Source: Saprospiraceae bacterium
GTDB taxonomy: Bacteria > Bacteroidota > Bacteroidia > Chitinophagales > Saprospiraceae
Assembly: GCA_028279185.1 (NCBI GenBank)
Contig: JANQSS010000188.1
Location: 181,482-245,481, forward strand
DNA length: 64,000 nt
Direction of reading: 5' to 3'
Below are positions 28,725-37,795 of this stretch, piece after piece; positions within the stretch are counted from its first letter, which is position 1, and every line of letters begins with the position of its first letter. A model generated the notes under the pieces. It did not search any database, had not been told where the DNA came from, and saw nothing but the letters and a program-made list of their open reading frames with translations. Position numbers and translations under genes: made by a program.

Positions 28725-31469
28725 ATGAAAGACTATTCCCATATAACAAATGCACACCCCTCATTCATTGATGAATTGTATCAGAAATACAAGAGGAACC
28801 CTGAACAAATCGATACAGGTTGGCGGCTGTTTTTTGATGGTTTTGAATATGCGGGCAATGAAAATGGTGCTACTTCTATGGAAGCAGTCACCGATGGGAC
28901 CGACTTGCGAAAGGAGATGGCGGTTAATTCCATCATTCATGGATTTAGAAGCCGGGGGCATTTACTCTCAACTACAAATCCCATTCGCTCTCGCCGAGAC
29001 CGCAAACCATTTCTCGACTTGCAGGACTATGGATTAAGTGAAGAGGACCTGGACATACAGTTTGCTGCAGCCGCAGAATTAGGAATGCCCAGATCAACAT
29101 TAAGGGATATCCTCTCAAGATTAAAGCATATTTACTCGGGAAATATTGGTTTCGAATATAGTTACATTGAGCGCCGCGAACACCGGGCTTGGCTGCGACA
29201 GAAAATCGAGCAGCGTCCGCTCACATCCGATTATGGTTTGGGCATGGATTTGAAAAAGCGCATTCTTTCAAAACTGAATGGAGCCGTTATGTTCGAGCGT
29301 TTTTTGCACACGAAATACATCGGTCAAAAACGCTTTTCACTCGAAGGTGGTGAAACGACGATTGCCGCACTTGATGCGATTATCTCAAAAGGAGCATCTC
29401 TAGGCGTACAAGAATTCATCATTGGCATGGCTCACCGTGGTCGATTAAACGTGCTTGCCAATATAATGGGTAAAACGTATGAAAATATTTTCTCTGAATT
29501 CGAGGGGGACCAGGTTCCAGATTTAACCTTTGGTGATGGCGACGTAAAGTATCACCTCGGCTATTCATCTCAAATCGAAACGAATGGGCAAACTGTAGAT
29601 GTCAAATTGGTGCCGAACCCGTCTCATTTGGAGTCTGTTGATCCTGTCGTACAAGGGTTCTCAAGAGCAAAAGCAGATATACTTTACAATAGTGATTATG
29701 ACAAAATACTACCTATACTCATTCATGGCGACGCCGCCGTAGTTGGTCAGGGTGTTGTTTATGAGACGGTACAAATGAGCCAACTAGATGGGTATAAGAC
29801 CGGTGGTACTATCCATTTTGTCATAAACAATCAAATAGGCTTCACAACGGATTTCGAAGATGCACGATCTTCTACCTACAGTACTGCTTCAGCTGCACTC
29901 GTACAAGCACCTGTTTTCCATATAAATGGAGATGATCCTGAGGCTGTAATTTGGGCGACTATGGTTGCCGTTGAATATCGTCAAAAATTCAATAGTGATG
30001 TCTTCATCGACATGGTCTGCTATCGTCGACATGGTCATAACGAAGGCGATGACCCAAAATTTACTCAACCCAGGATGTATGAGCAAATTGAAAATCATCC
30101 CGATCCGAGAGAAGTGTATTCACGGCGACTAATAGAACGCGGTGAAGTAGAGGCGGAGCTTGCCACCGAACTAGAAAAACAGTTCTGGGGCGACCTTCAG
30201 GCCAGATTGGACATGGTCAAACAACAAACTTTACCCTATACATACCAGGCCCCGGAACAAGCCTGGCGACAATTAAAAAAGCTGACGGATAAAACGGACT
30301 ATGCAGAATCACCAGTGACGGCTATTTCAGCTGACAACGTCGATTTATTATTGGACAATTTGAGATCGATACCAGAAGGATTTGAACCGCTTGGTAAAGT
30401 AAATCGGTTGCTGAAAAGTATGAATAAGCAACTTGCCAAGGATGAAATCAATTGGGGCACAGCCGAATTAATGGCCTATGGCTCAATATTGCTTGATGGA
30501 AAAGATGTTCGATTAACAGGACAGGACGTCGAACGCGGCACATTTTCACATCGTCACGCTATATTCCGCGATAAGAATACGTACGTTGAGTTCAATCGAC
30601 TGAATCACTTTAATGAATCGCAGGGCAAATTTCGAATATTTAATTCCTTGCTTTCGGAATTTGCCGTGCTGGGTTTCGAGTACGGGTATTCATTGGCTAA
30701 TCCACATACATTAAGCATTTGGGAAGCGCAATTCGGCGATTTCTATAATGGGGCGCAAACGATCATTGATCAATATATAACCGCCGCAGAAAGCAAGTGG
30801 CGACGTATGAGCGGATTGGTTATGCTCTTGCCGCATGGTTATGAAGGGCAGGGACCCGAGCATTCCAGTGCTCGTGTTGAACGCTTCCTGCAACAATGTG
30901 CAGAATTCAATGTAGCCGTCGTCAATATTAGTACACCAGCAAACTTGTTTCATGCACTTAGACGACAACTGGAGCGTCCATTTCGAAAACCGCTAATCGT
31001 CATGTCGCCAAAGTCATTGTTGCGCCATCCGCTGTGCGTTTCATCCAAAAATGCATTCAGCGGAGACACGCGTTTTCTTGAAATTATAGATGATCAAATA
31101 CTAGCTGCGGATAAAAAATCAAATGTCAAGCGACTGATTTTATGCACGGGTAAAATCTATTATGACTTGCATAAGCATAGATTGGAAAATGAAGTTGATG
31201 ACGTTGCTATTATGCGTATAGAGCAATTATATCCACTCGACCTTGATCGGCTCGACGTCATGATGGGACAATACAAAAAAGCCGAGGTTGTTTTCGTTCA
31301 GGAAGAGCCCGAAAATATGGGTGCATGGTCATATATGGCGCAACGATTGAGTTTCGTCGATTTGAAGTTGATTTCGCGAAAGGCCAGTGCTTCACCTGCG
31401 ACCGGATTTAAGAAAGTACATGATTCAAATCAAAAGGAAATCGTGGAAAAAGCTTTTGATCTGGGGTAG
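28725..31469 (+). CDS. sucA: 2-oxoglutarate dehydrogenase E1 component
   Basis: This 914-aa thiamine-diphosphate enzyme of the TCA cycle decarboxylates 2-oxoglutarate and passes the succinyl group to the E2 lipoyl domain. Landmarks are an N-terminal E2-binding helix (HPSFIDELYQKYKRNPEQID), MAHRGRLNVLANIMGK, NPSHLESVDPVVQG, and the ThDP-binding stretch IHGDAAVVGQGVVYET ... INNQIGFTT. Further on are CYRRHGHNEGDDP and the C-terminal transketolase-like half with GTFSHRHAIF, LPHGYEGQGPEHSSAR and QEEPENMGAW. Length is normal for bacterial E1 (about 900-940 aa). No sucB lies next to it, so E2 must be encoded elsewhere. The start ATG is followed directly by the family N-terminus. Confidence 0.97.
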   Translation: MKDYSHITNAHPSFIDELYQKYKRNPEQIDTGWRLFFDGFEYAGNENGATSMEAVTDGTDLRKEMAVNSIIHGFRSRGHLLSTTNPIRSRRDRKPFLDLQDYGLSEEDLDIQFAAAAELGMPRSTLRDILSRLKHIYSGNIGFEYSYIERREHRAWLRQKIEQRPLTSDYGLGMDLKKRILSKLNGAVMFERFLHTKYIGQKRFSLEGGETTIAALDAIISKGASLGVQEFIIGMAHRGRLNVLANIMGKTYENIFSEFEGDQVPDLTFGDGDVKYHLGYSSQIETNGQTVDVKLVPNPSHLESVDPVVQGFSRAKADILYNSDYDKILPILIHGDAAVVGQGVVYETVQMSQLDGYKTGGTIHFVINNQIGFTTDFEDARSSTYSTASAALVQAPVFHINGDDPEAVIWATMVAVEYRQKFNSDVFIDMVCYRRHGHNEGDDPKFTQPRMYEQIENHPDPREVYSRRLIERGEVEAELATELEKQFWGDLQARLDMVKQQTLPYTYQAPEQAWRQLKKLTDKTDYAESPVTAISADNVDLLLDNLRSIPEGFEPLGKVNRLLKSMNKQLAKDEINWGTAELMAYGSILLDGKDVRLTGQDVERGTFSHRHAIFRDKNTYVEFNRLNHFNESQGKFRIFNSLLSEFAVLGFEYGYSLANPHTLSIWEAQFGDFYNGAQTIIDQYITAAESKWRRMSGLVMLLPHGYEGQGPEHSSARVERFLQQCAEFNVAVVNISTPANLFHALRRQLERPFRKPLIVMSPKSLLRHPLCVSSKNAFSGDTRFLEIIDDQILAADKKSNVKRLILCTGKIYYDLHKHRLENEVDDVAIMRIEQLYPLDLDRLDVMMGQYKKAEVVFVQEEPENMGAWSYMAQRLSFVDLKLISRKASASPATGFKKVHDSNQKEIVEKAFDLG

Positions 31470-31775
31470 AAGTGATTTTATTTATTAAAATCCGCACTAT
31501 AAGGTTCAAGCAAATCAAGAATTCAACCTTGGGGGTTTCTAATATACCTTTCAAACAAACTCAAATTAGAAGATTCAAGCCACTTTAGTCAACTAAAGAA
31601 AGAAAACCAACCCGCAAGGTTTATCGTATTGCTTATAGAGAAACCTTGCGGGTTGTCTTTATTGTGTGACAAAACACAAAAGGCGCAATCTAAGGTCAAT
31701 TCACACCGATAAATTTTGATGAAACCCCCAAGGTTGAAGCAAATCAAAAGTTCAACCTTGGACAGATTTCCTAGG
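31470..31775. repeat. Nested inverted-repeat block: two tail-to-tail copies of a dispersed element (copies A and B)
   Basis: The sucA-to-barrel gap holds a large imperfect palindrome centred near 31631. Copy A runs 31524-31622: box 1 CAACCTTGGGGGTTT, 69 bases, box 2 CAACCCGCAAGGTTT. Copy B runs 31641-31736 on the other strand with the same two boxes. Outside each box 1 is a further stem (AAGGTT(G/C)AA, a 12-base loop, TTCAACCTT) at about 31501-31530 and 31730-31760. Box 2 is nearly the reverse complement of box 1, so each copy has its own inverted ends. No coding potential is seen. Confidence 0.8.
31608..31655. terminator. 15-bp stem-loop between convergent genes, possible bidirectional terminator
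   Basis: CAACCCGCAAGGTTT (31608-31622) pairs perfectly with AAACCTTGCGGGTTG (31641-31655) across an 18-base loop and is followed by TCTTTATT. It stands between the ends of sucA and the barrel gene, where a terminator is expected, although it is also the junction of repeat copies A and B. Confidence 0.45.
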
Positions 31776-32417
31776 CTAAAAGCTTATTCCAATCGTACCA
31801 ATAAAACGAGCGGGCTTTGTATCGAACGGCACTTTTTCTCCAAAGAATTCAAAGTGATCACCGTAATTGGTAAAGTTTCCTTCGTATCGAAGATCGATAT
31901 TGATAGAGGAGAGATCAACACCTAGACCGACTTGATAGCCCAGGGTAAGATCACTGAAGTCTTGTTCATATCCTTCAAAATCGAAGAGATCGGACGTACT
32001 GCTTAAAAATACATGGCCGACGGGGCCTGCACCCACACGCAAAAAGTCAAACCGAAAGCCCATCATGATTGGAATATCTAGGTTTTGATATTTCTCCGTA
32101 AACACCTTATCCAGAAAATTGCCTACACCTCCGCTGGAATCTACACGAAAGTCCGTCGAATTAGAGCTGTAGAGTACTTCGGGTTGAAGAAAAAACCTCT
32201 TTGATCGAGCAAGAAGATAAATGCCCAGGTTAATTCCATAATTGGCATCGTCAATAGCTACCTTCAATCGCTCCCGTCCTTCAGGATCGAAGACGCGGAT
32301 CTGATCTTTATCGATGTCCACGGTATTAATTCCAGCTTTTATACCAAAGTTGGTTTGAGCATTTCCGCACACGGTAAAAAACAGAGCGATGAATATTACA
32401 AGCGCTGAAATTCGCAT
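31776..32417 (-). CDS. Outer-membrane beta-barrel protein, PorT-like
   Basis: Starting at the ATG at 32417, the 213-aa product has a signal peptide (MRISALVIFIALFFTVCGNAQ). A small eight-strand type barrel follows, with FGIKAGINTVDID, YGINLGIYLLARSKRFFLQP, EVLYSSNSTDFR, VGAGPVGHVFLSS, GYQVGLGVDLSSINIDLRYE and the final ARFIGTIGISF. Opening GIKAG and closing with an aromatic-poor but alternating strand is typical of the PorT/OMP_b-brl_2 group. PorT itself is a T9SS component; this protein is a general family member, so no such role is claimed. A longer in-frame start at 32489 would block the signal peptide and is rejected. Confidence 0.87.
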   Translation of the reverse strand: MRISALVIFIALFFTVCGNAQTNFGIKAGINTVDIDKDQIRVFDPEGRERLKVAIDDANYGINLGIYLLARSKRFFLQPEVLYSSNSTDFRVDSSGGVGNFLDKVFTEKYQNLDIPIMMGFRFDFLRVGAGPVGHVFLSSTSDLFDFEGYEQDFSDLTLGYQVGLGVDLSSINIDLRYEGNFTNYGDHFEFFGEKVPFDTKPARFIGTIGISF

Positions 32418-32533
32418 ATTTGCTATCCTTTTCAGTTGGGCTAATACTAACGGCGTGAGGCCGCTACTATTGGGCGATGACAAGGCCAATAACCCGATTT
32501 TAACATTGAAAGGTAAAATTAAGGAGATTTTAA

Positions 32534-33151
32534 GTGAGTGAGAAAATAGATATACAAACTGTCGATTTTCTGGGAAGTTTTAAGAAGCTGAGCCAATGTC
32601 CCGCGAAGATGATGCCTGAATATGCCTTCATCGGTCGTAGCAATGTTGGAAAGTCATCCGTAATTAATCACATCCTTAATCGTAAGCAAATAGCGCACGT
32701 CTCTTCCACACCTGGCAAGACACAGTCGCTCAACTACTACGAAATCAATCAACGATGGCGCATTGTTGATTTGCCTGGGTATGGATATGCACGGGTCTCA
32801 AAGAAAGAGCGCAAAAAATGGGAGGGAATGATTGCCAGCTACTTACGACATCGGGAATTCCTGGTATGTGCATTTTTACTCATAGATTTTAGTATTTCAC
32901 CGCAACGGATTGATTTAGAGCAAGCCGAATGGCTGGCTGAGAATCAAGTCCCTTTCCATCTACTCTTTACCAAGTCAGATAAAATAAAGCCTGCTAAACG
33001 TGAAGCACAATTGAAAATCTTTGTCGAAACGTTTTTAGAAACCTGGTCCTCGATGCCAACATACTTCGTCACATCAGCAAGTAAGCATGAAGGTCGCGAT
33101 GCCATTTTACAAAACATTAGCCGAATCAATACGTCTTTTTATAAGCAGTGA
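32534..33151 (+). CDS. engB: Ribosome biogenesis GTPase EngB (YihA/YsxC)
   Basis: This 205-aa GTPase assists late assembly of the large ribosomal subunit. The G1 loop is GRSNVGKSS (residues 34-42), G2 lies around STPGKTQ, G3 is DLPGYGYA (from residue 79), G4 is TKSDK (near 147) and G5 is TSASK. FIGRSNVGKSS and STPGKTQSLNYYEI are diagnostic of EngB. The start is GTG at 32534, eight bases after an AAGGAG Shine-Dalgarno sequence at 32521, unusually strong for this phylum. Its end overlaps the GTG of the acyltransferase gene by 4 bases, so the two are translationally coupled. Confidence 0.96.
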   Translation: MSEKIDIQTVDFLGSFKKLSQCPAKMMPEYAFIGRSNVGKSSVINHILNRKQIAHVSSTPGKTQSLNYYEINQRWRIVDLPGYGYARVSKKERKKWEGMIASYLRHREFLVCAFLLIDFSISPQRIDLEQAEWLAENQVPFHLLFTKSDKIKPAKREAQLKIFVETFLETWSSMPTYFVTSASKHEGRDAILQNISRINTSFYKQ

Positions 33152-34836
33152 ACAAAGCCGCGAATTATATAACGACTGCACCGCCACATCTCATCCCAAA
33201 TCTGGACGAATGGCCAATAAATGTTCTCAGCGAGCGACGCGATGATTTTGTTTCACGCATTGTTAGGGAAACGACTGCAGATTTGCTTGATAGTAATACC
33301 GATGTATTATCCATAGTGCAAAATGCGATAAAACTCGAAACGCGTCGTATTAAAAATGATGCCTGGAGTGTAGATCCTCCAAATCAAAAGTCATTTTGGG
33401 ATTCAATTTCCAAGGCTGCCAGGGCAATTGATAAAATGCCCGGAAATAATTCGGAGCGGAAGGAGCTGGAAAAAGAAGTTATCGAACGTATAGTTAAAGT
33501 TTATGCGGAAGAAATAGCTGGAAAATTTAAGCCATCCATGTTTCGAAAAGCACGTGTTTTTTGTAACATGTTCTTTTCAGTTTTATTCAATAAATTCAGA
33601 ACGAGTAGACGAGGGTTTTGGGGAAAGAGTAAAAATATTTACGATAAAATTCGGGTCATAGGCCCGGTTGATCGTATCCGAAAATTATTTGGCCTGGGCA
33701 CCATTGTTTTTGTTCCGACACATTCCAGCAACCTGGATTCGCTCTTGCTTGGGTATGCAATTGATAAGTATTTGGGCATCCCTTCCTCTCATTACGGAGC
33801 AGGGCTCAATCTGTTTAATTCAGAAATAGCCGCATATTTTATGGATCGACTAGGCGCTTATCGCGTCGATAGGCGAAAGAAAAACAAAATTTATCTCGAG
33901 ACGCTAAAATCGGCATCCCGAATCGCCATAGAGCTGGGTGTGAATTCCTTGTTTTTTCCTGGCGGCACACGGTCGCGATCTGGTGCATTAGAGCAAAATC
34001 TCAAACTAGGCCTTATGGGCACAGCGATAGAAGCTCAACGCAAACTTCTTGAAAATGATCGGAAGGGAAAAGTATTTATCGTGCCATTAATTATTAGTTA
34101 TTCGGCGGTCCTGGAAGATAATTCACTTTTTCGCAATTTTTTATTTAATCAGGGACTGGCAACTCTCGTAAAGAAAAGATTGCGCAAGAAAAATTCTTTT
34201 CTAAAAAGCCTTCAAATATTCCGAGAGGTATTTACAGACGAAATGTGCAATTACCTGTCATTCGGTGACCCACTTGATGTCTTTGGGAATATTGTTGATG
34301 AAAAGGGTAGAAGTCTAGATAAACAAGGGAACCATATCTCGAAGCGAGAATATTTTATTAATAACGGGCAACTGACGCGCAACCAACAACGCGAAATGCA
34401 ATATACGCGAATATTAGCCCAAAGCATTAGCAAATCGTACCGAGAGTTTAATGTTATTCGCATCGGACAATTAGCTGCAGCCTCACTTTATAATGGCATT
34501 AAGCAAGCTACAAAGACGACATCAGCAGAAGGGGCACTGCGCCTATCCGAATCGGAATGGCGAATCGATCGCGATCAATTTATGACGAACTTTCACGAGC
34601 TAAAAGCCAAATTCATGGATATGGAAGCAGCTGGTGAATGCATTATGGAAACACTGTTTCATGATGAATTATCCGATAATGCACTAATTGCTAAGGGTGT
34701 TGAGCAGCTGCGAACATATCAAGTCAATGATGTTATCATTATTTCGGATGACTATGTGCGAACAGACCATATTGGGCTTTTAATGTATTACGCCAATCGC
34801 CTGGAATGTTACTTCGAATACGAACGACAACTATAG
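33148..34836 (+). CDS. Glycerol-3-phosphate / lysophosphatidate acyltransferase, PlsB-like
   Basis: This 562-aa phospholipid acyltransferase has the PlsC/PlsB domain in the middle. Motif I is THSSNLDSLLL (His192, Asp197 of HX4D), motif II is GAYRVDRR, motif III is FFPGGTRSRSG and motif IV is VPLIISY. The long flanking helical regions and the LFGLGTIVFVPTHSS lead-in resemble PlsB rather than short PlsC. At 562 aa, though, it is shorter than E. coli PlsB (807 aa). In motif III the usual acidic Glu is Gly, which I believe is common in this Bacteroidota branch. The start is a GTG overlapping the engB stop by 4 bases, and the exonuclease gene begins 3 bases after its end. Substrate choice (G3P or 1-acyl-G3P) is unresolved. 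Confidence 0.88.
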   Translation: MNKAANYITTAPPHLIPNLDEWPINVLSERRDDFVSRIVRETTADLLDSNTDVLSIVQNAIKLETRRIKNDAWSVDPPNQKSFWDSISKAARAIDKMPGNNSERKELEKEVIERIVKVYAEEIAGKFKPSMFRKARVFCNMFFSVLFNKFRTSRRGFWGKSKNIYDKIRVIGPVDRIRKLFGLGTIVFVPTHSSNLDSLLLGYAIDKYLGIPSSHYGAGLNLFNSEIAAYFMDRLGAYRVDRRKKNKIYLETLKSASRIAIELGVNSLFFPGGTRSRSGALEQNLKLGLMGTAIEAQRKLLENDRKGKVFIVPLIISYSAVLEDNSLFRNFLFNQGLATLVKKRLRKKNSFLKSLQIFREVFTDEMCNYLSFGDPLDVFGNIVDEKGRSLDKQGNHISKREYFINNGQLTRNQQREMQYTRILAQSISKSYREFNVIRIGQLAAASLYNGIKQATKTTSAEGALRLSESEWRIDRDQFMTNFHELKAKFMDMEAAGECIMETLFHDELSDNALIAKGVEQLRTYQVNDVIIISDDYVRTDHIGLLMYYANRLECYFEYERQL

Positions 34837-34839
34837 TCT

Positions 34840-35382
34840 GTGAAATATATTCTGTTTGATTTGGAAACCACGTGCTGGGATACGGATTATCCACCACGTC
34901 AACGCGAGATTATTGAGATTGCGGCAATTGTTATAGATGAATTCGGCAATGAGGAGGGCAGATTTGAAACATTTGTACGCCCTGAAATTCACCCGCATTT
35001 AAGTCCATATTGTATTCGTCTAACACAAATAGAGCCGGAAGATGTTGTTGGCGCTCCTACATTTTCAAAGGTCCATTCACAGTTTTCCAATTGGGTAGAT
35101 CAATTTCATGACCTGCAGGCTTTTGTTGCCTGGGGAGAACAGGATGAGAAAATATTGGATGAAGCCTGCAGTTATCATGGACTTGAACAAATTATTGATG
35201 CCCCATACCTCGATGCAAAACAAGCGTACCACCGCATTAATCAGCTGGACTACCGCATAGGCCTGGTTAAAGCTGTGAAACGCGAAGGATTACGCTTTGA
35301 GGGAGAGCCCCATCGCGCTATGACAGACACGTACAATTTGATGTGCCTATTTCGGAAGTATCTGGGCGAGTGGCCTGTTTGA
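34840..35382 (+). CDS. DEDDh 3'-5' exonuclease, ERI-1/KapD-like
   Basis: This 180-aa exonuclease has all DEDDh residues in order. Exo I is FDLETTCWDTD (Asp7, Glu9). Exo II contains WGEQDEKIL with the third Asp. Exo III is HRAMTDTYN with the general-base His and the last Asp. The insertion IRLTQIEPEDVVGAPTF and opening YILFDLETTCW point to the ERI-1/KapD branch, which trims RNA or short DNA 3' ends, rather than to a polymerase proofreader. It starts with GTG 3 bases after the acyltransferase stop, completing a three-gene run with GTG starts. Its actual nucleic-acid target is unknown. Confidence 0.9.
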   Translation: MKYILFDLETTCWDTDYPPRQREIIEIAAIVIDEFGNEEGRFETFVRPEIHPHLSPYCIRLTQIEPEDVVGAPTFSKVHSQFSNWVDQFHDLQAFVAWGEQDEKILDEACSYHGLEQIIDAPYLDAKQAYHRINQLDYRIGLVKAVKREGLRFEGEPHRAMTDTYNLMCLFRKYLGEWPV

Positions 35383-35508
35383 TTTACCTTATGCGATTTA
35401 TGCTTGTGCTCCAAGCGACGTATCCGCAAAACTTGCTCCGTAAGACACATTCCACCTTCAAATTAGCATACGGTCTATTCCGTACTGCGTAAAACGTATA
35501 TTCGCTGC

Positions 35509-36756
35509 ATGAAATTTAGCGAGACCGGATTGGATGATAAAATTCTGGAGTCCTTGTCGTATATGGGTTTTGAAGAGACAACACCTATTCAGACAGAAGC
35601 CCTACCGGTCATTATGAAGGGCCGCGACCTGATTGGCTGTGCCCAGACCGGTACAGGTAAGACGGCTGCTTTTATGCTACCAACACTACACCGGCTCATG
35701 CAAGAACCGAGTGATCATTGTCGCGCATTAGTCGTTGTTCCTACGCGTGAATTAGCCCTGCAGATCGATCAACAGTTAGAGGGTTTTTCGTATTTCACAG
35801 GCATTCACTCGATCGCTATATATGGTGGAGGTGATGGGCAGGACTGGGAGCAACAAAAAAAGGCGTTAAGCGGTGGTGCATCCATTATTGTTGCTACGCC
35901 AGGTAAATTAATTTCCCACTTGAATGTTGGGCACGTTAAATTCGATAAAATAGAGACGCTTATTTTAGATGAAGCGGATCGCATGCTGGACATGGGATTT
36001 ATCGATGATATTCGGAAAATAATTTCCTTCCTTCCCAAAAGTCGACAGTCGCTTATGTTTAGCGCAACTATGCCAAAAAAAATACGGGAGCTTGCGAAAG
36101 AAATATTAGATGATCCGTACGAAATTTCGCTGGCTTTATCTAAACCGGCTGAGGGTGTATTGCAAGCAGTATACCTCGTTTATGATGAAAATAAAATACC
36201 CCTTATTCGTCAATTAATTGCGGATAAGCCAAATTATAAAAGCATCATAATTTTTACTTCTACAAAAAGTAGAGTAGGTGACATCGTAAAAGATTTGCGA
36301 GGGCATGGATATGACGTTACAGGTATTTCTTCCGATCTCGATCAAAAAGAACGGGAGGAAGTAATGAAGAAATTCCGTGCCAAACGTATTCGTGTTTTAG
36401 TTGGAACGGATGTGATTAGTCGAGGAATTGACATTAAGGACATAAATCTCGTCATCAATTTCGATGTGCCATCTAATGCAGAAGACTATGTCCACAGAGT
36501 AGGGCGCACTGCACGTGCCGATACGAGCGGCGTGGCCCTTACGCTAGTCAATCCACGTGACATGGCGCAATTTCAGGAAGTGCAGGAGTTGATTGACACC
36601 GAGATCACTAAAATTCCAACCCCAAAAGAAATTGGAAACAGTCCCGAATGGAATCCAAAGAAAGAGCGTCGGTCATTTGGTCGAAAGGGTGGAAGAGGTA
36701 ATAAAGGAGGACGAGGAAATCACAGAAGAAGAAGTGGTGGAAAACGACGACGGTAG
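35509..36756 (+). CDS. DEAD-box RNA helicase with basic Gly/Arg tail
   Basis: This 415-aa ATP-dependent RNA helicase has the Q motif (TTPIQTEALP), motif I AQTGTGKT (from residue 45), Ia PTRELALQ, Ib TPGKL, motif II DEAD (near 153), motif III SAT, motif IV IIFTSTKS, motif V GTDVISRGID and motif VI HRVGRTAR. The last 35 residues are Gly/Arg/Lys-rich (GRKGGRGNKGGRGNHRRR), typical of cold-shock and ribosome-assembly helicases such as RhlE/CsdA types. The tail probably binds RNA without sequence preference. It is monocistronic, 126 bases after the exonuclease gene, and followed by a repeat-bearing gap. Confidence 0.95.
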   Translation: MKFSETGLDDKILESLSYMGFEETTPIQTEALPVIMKGRDLIGCAQTGTGKTAAFMLPTLHRLMQEPSDHCRALVVVPTRELALQIDQQLEGFSYFTGIHSIAIYGGGDGQDWEQQKKALSGGASIIVATPGKLISHLNVGHVKFDKIETLILDEADRMLDMGFIDDIRKIISFLPKSRQSLMFSATMPKKIRELAKEILDDPYEISLALSKPAEGVLQAVYLVYDENKIPLIRQLIADKPNYKSIIIFTSTKSRVGDIVKDLRGHGYDVTGISSDLDQKEREEVMKKFRAKRIRVLVGTDVISRGIDIKDINLVINFDVPSNAEDYVHRVGRTARADTSGVALTLVNPRDMAQFQEVQELIDTEITKIPTPKEIGNSPEWNPKKERRSFGRKGGRGNKGGRGNHRRRSGGKRRR

Positions 36757-37108
36757 GTGATGTGGTAATGTGTTAATGTTTACCCGCCGCAGGAGGGCTT
36801 GTTTGCGAGCCGGAGACCGGAGCTCTAGCATAGGAGGGTGGTGATTAGGAAATTAGAAAACTACTCAACCTTGGGGGTTTCATGATAGAGTTTTTTGCTG
36901 ATTTGAACGTCTAATGCGTTATTTTACGTTCTCAAAAGATTAACGCAACCCGCAAGGTTTCTACTCACAACTTGAAAAAACTACCTTTATTTAAAAGATT
37001 AAAAAATCACTGTTTGATATTCAATCTTTCGTGCCTTTAATGGTAGGAATTACATAATATCAAGCAGCTGCGAGAATCAACCCGACGAATAGAATAAACT
37101 ACATAATC
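36757..37108. repeat. Non-coding gap with dispersed element copy C (36866-36960)
   Basis: No gene is seen here. Copy C has box 1 CAACCTTGGGGGTTT at 36866-36880 and box 2 CAACCCGCAAGGTTT at 36946-36960, start-to-start 80 bases. The bases between the boxes do not resemble those of copies A or B. The GC-rich stretch before it (36780-36840) has short self-complementary pieces (GGCT/AGCC), possibly ending the helicase mRNA. Confidence 0.7.
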
Positions 37109-37474
37109 ATGAAACAATACATGCTCCTCATTCGTGCTACCGGAAATCCCATCCACCATTTACCCTTTAGTGAACAACAGCAACACATCACCAAAATAGG
37201 TGCTTTCATTCGTAATTTACAGGAGCGGGGAAAACTTATCGGTGCTCAACCATTTGAACTCTCAGGCGTAATCCTGGAGTCTATCGGTGGTGAACTATCC
37301 GAACGGCCATATGAACATGTTGAAGACGCAGAAAGCATCGTTGGTTATTACCATATCGAAGTGGCAGATATGGATGAAGCACTGTCCATTGCCCGATCCG
37401 ATCCACGGTTTGCGGATAGTAATTGGCGGATAGAGTTGCGGCCTGTTATGACGGTGGAGGGGGTAAATGGGTGA
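37109..37474 (+). CDS. YCII-related domain protein
   Basis: This 121-aa alpha/beta ferredoxin-like protein of the YCII/DGPF group begins KQYMLLIRATGNPIHH, with an internal IGAFIRNLQERGKLIGAQP and a closing VGYYHIEVADMDEALSIARS followed by IELRPVM. The 'YY.i...d.dea..ia...p' strand-helix is the family mark. Related proteins occur alone or fused to sigma factors, and no enzymatic function is established. It stands alone between two non-coding gaps. The start ATG gives the family N-terminus directly. Confidence 0.88.
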   Translation: MKQYMLLIRATGNPIHHLPFSEQQQHITKIGAFIRNLQERGKLIGAQPFELSGVILESIGGELSERPYEHVEDAESIVGYYHIEVADMDEALSIARSDPRFADSNWRIELRPVMTVEGVNG

Positions 37475-37795
37475 GCCTCAAGCATTAACACAGAAGAAAT
37501 CTGATATTTTTTGATCAAACTACGCTATTTTATACGCGTTTTTTCACTGAGTAAGTGCAAACACAATTAACAACACACTCCATTGAAGCAGTTAAAAGTT
37601 TGGCAAGACTTCTTATATATAGTTATTAAATGAAACCGATGATTTTTGCACTGTTCTGAATTCGCATATGCACAAAAGACTGGATCATTTGGTTTCATTC
37701 ACATTAGAAGACAAATCTCATAATCTATACAAGTTACTGGCTGCTTCAAAGCAAGGTTTGTTTATGTCAATCAGGCTAATTCTAATTACTATATT
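37475..37795. other. 321-base AT-rich gap with no supported gene
   Basis: The stretch between the YCII gene and the putative immunity gene holds only a 44-codon ATG frame (37668-37802) with no recognisable content. No repeat copy or clear terminator was seen. Confidence 0.5.

Noticed and set aside
28587..28757. 57-codon upstream extension of the DUF6580-like gene
   Set aside because: It has no family resemblance, overlaps the sucA promoter area, and the membrane protein begins naturally at the ATG at 28586.
36780..36840. GC-rich stretch after the helicase as a clear terminator
   Set aside because: Only 4-6 bp self-complementary pieces and no following T run, so it is not listed as a terminator.
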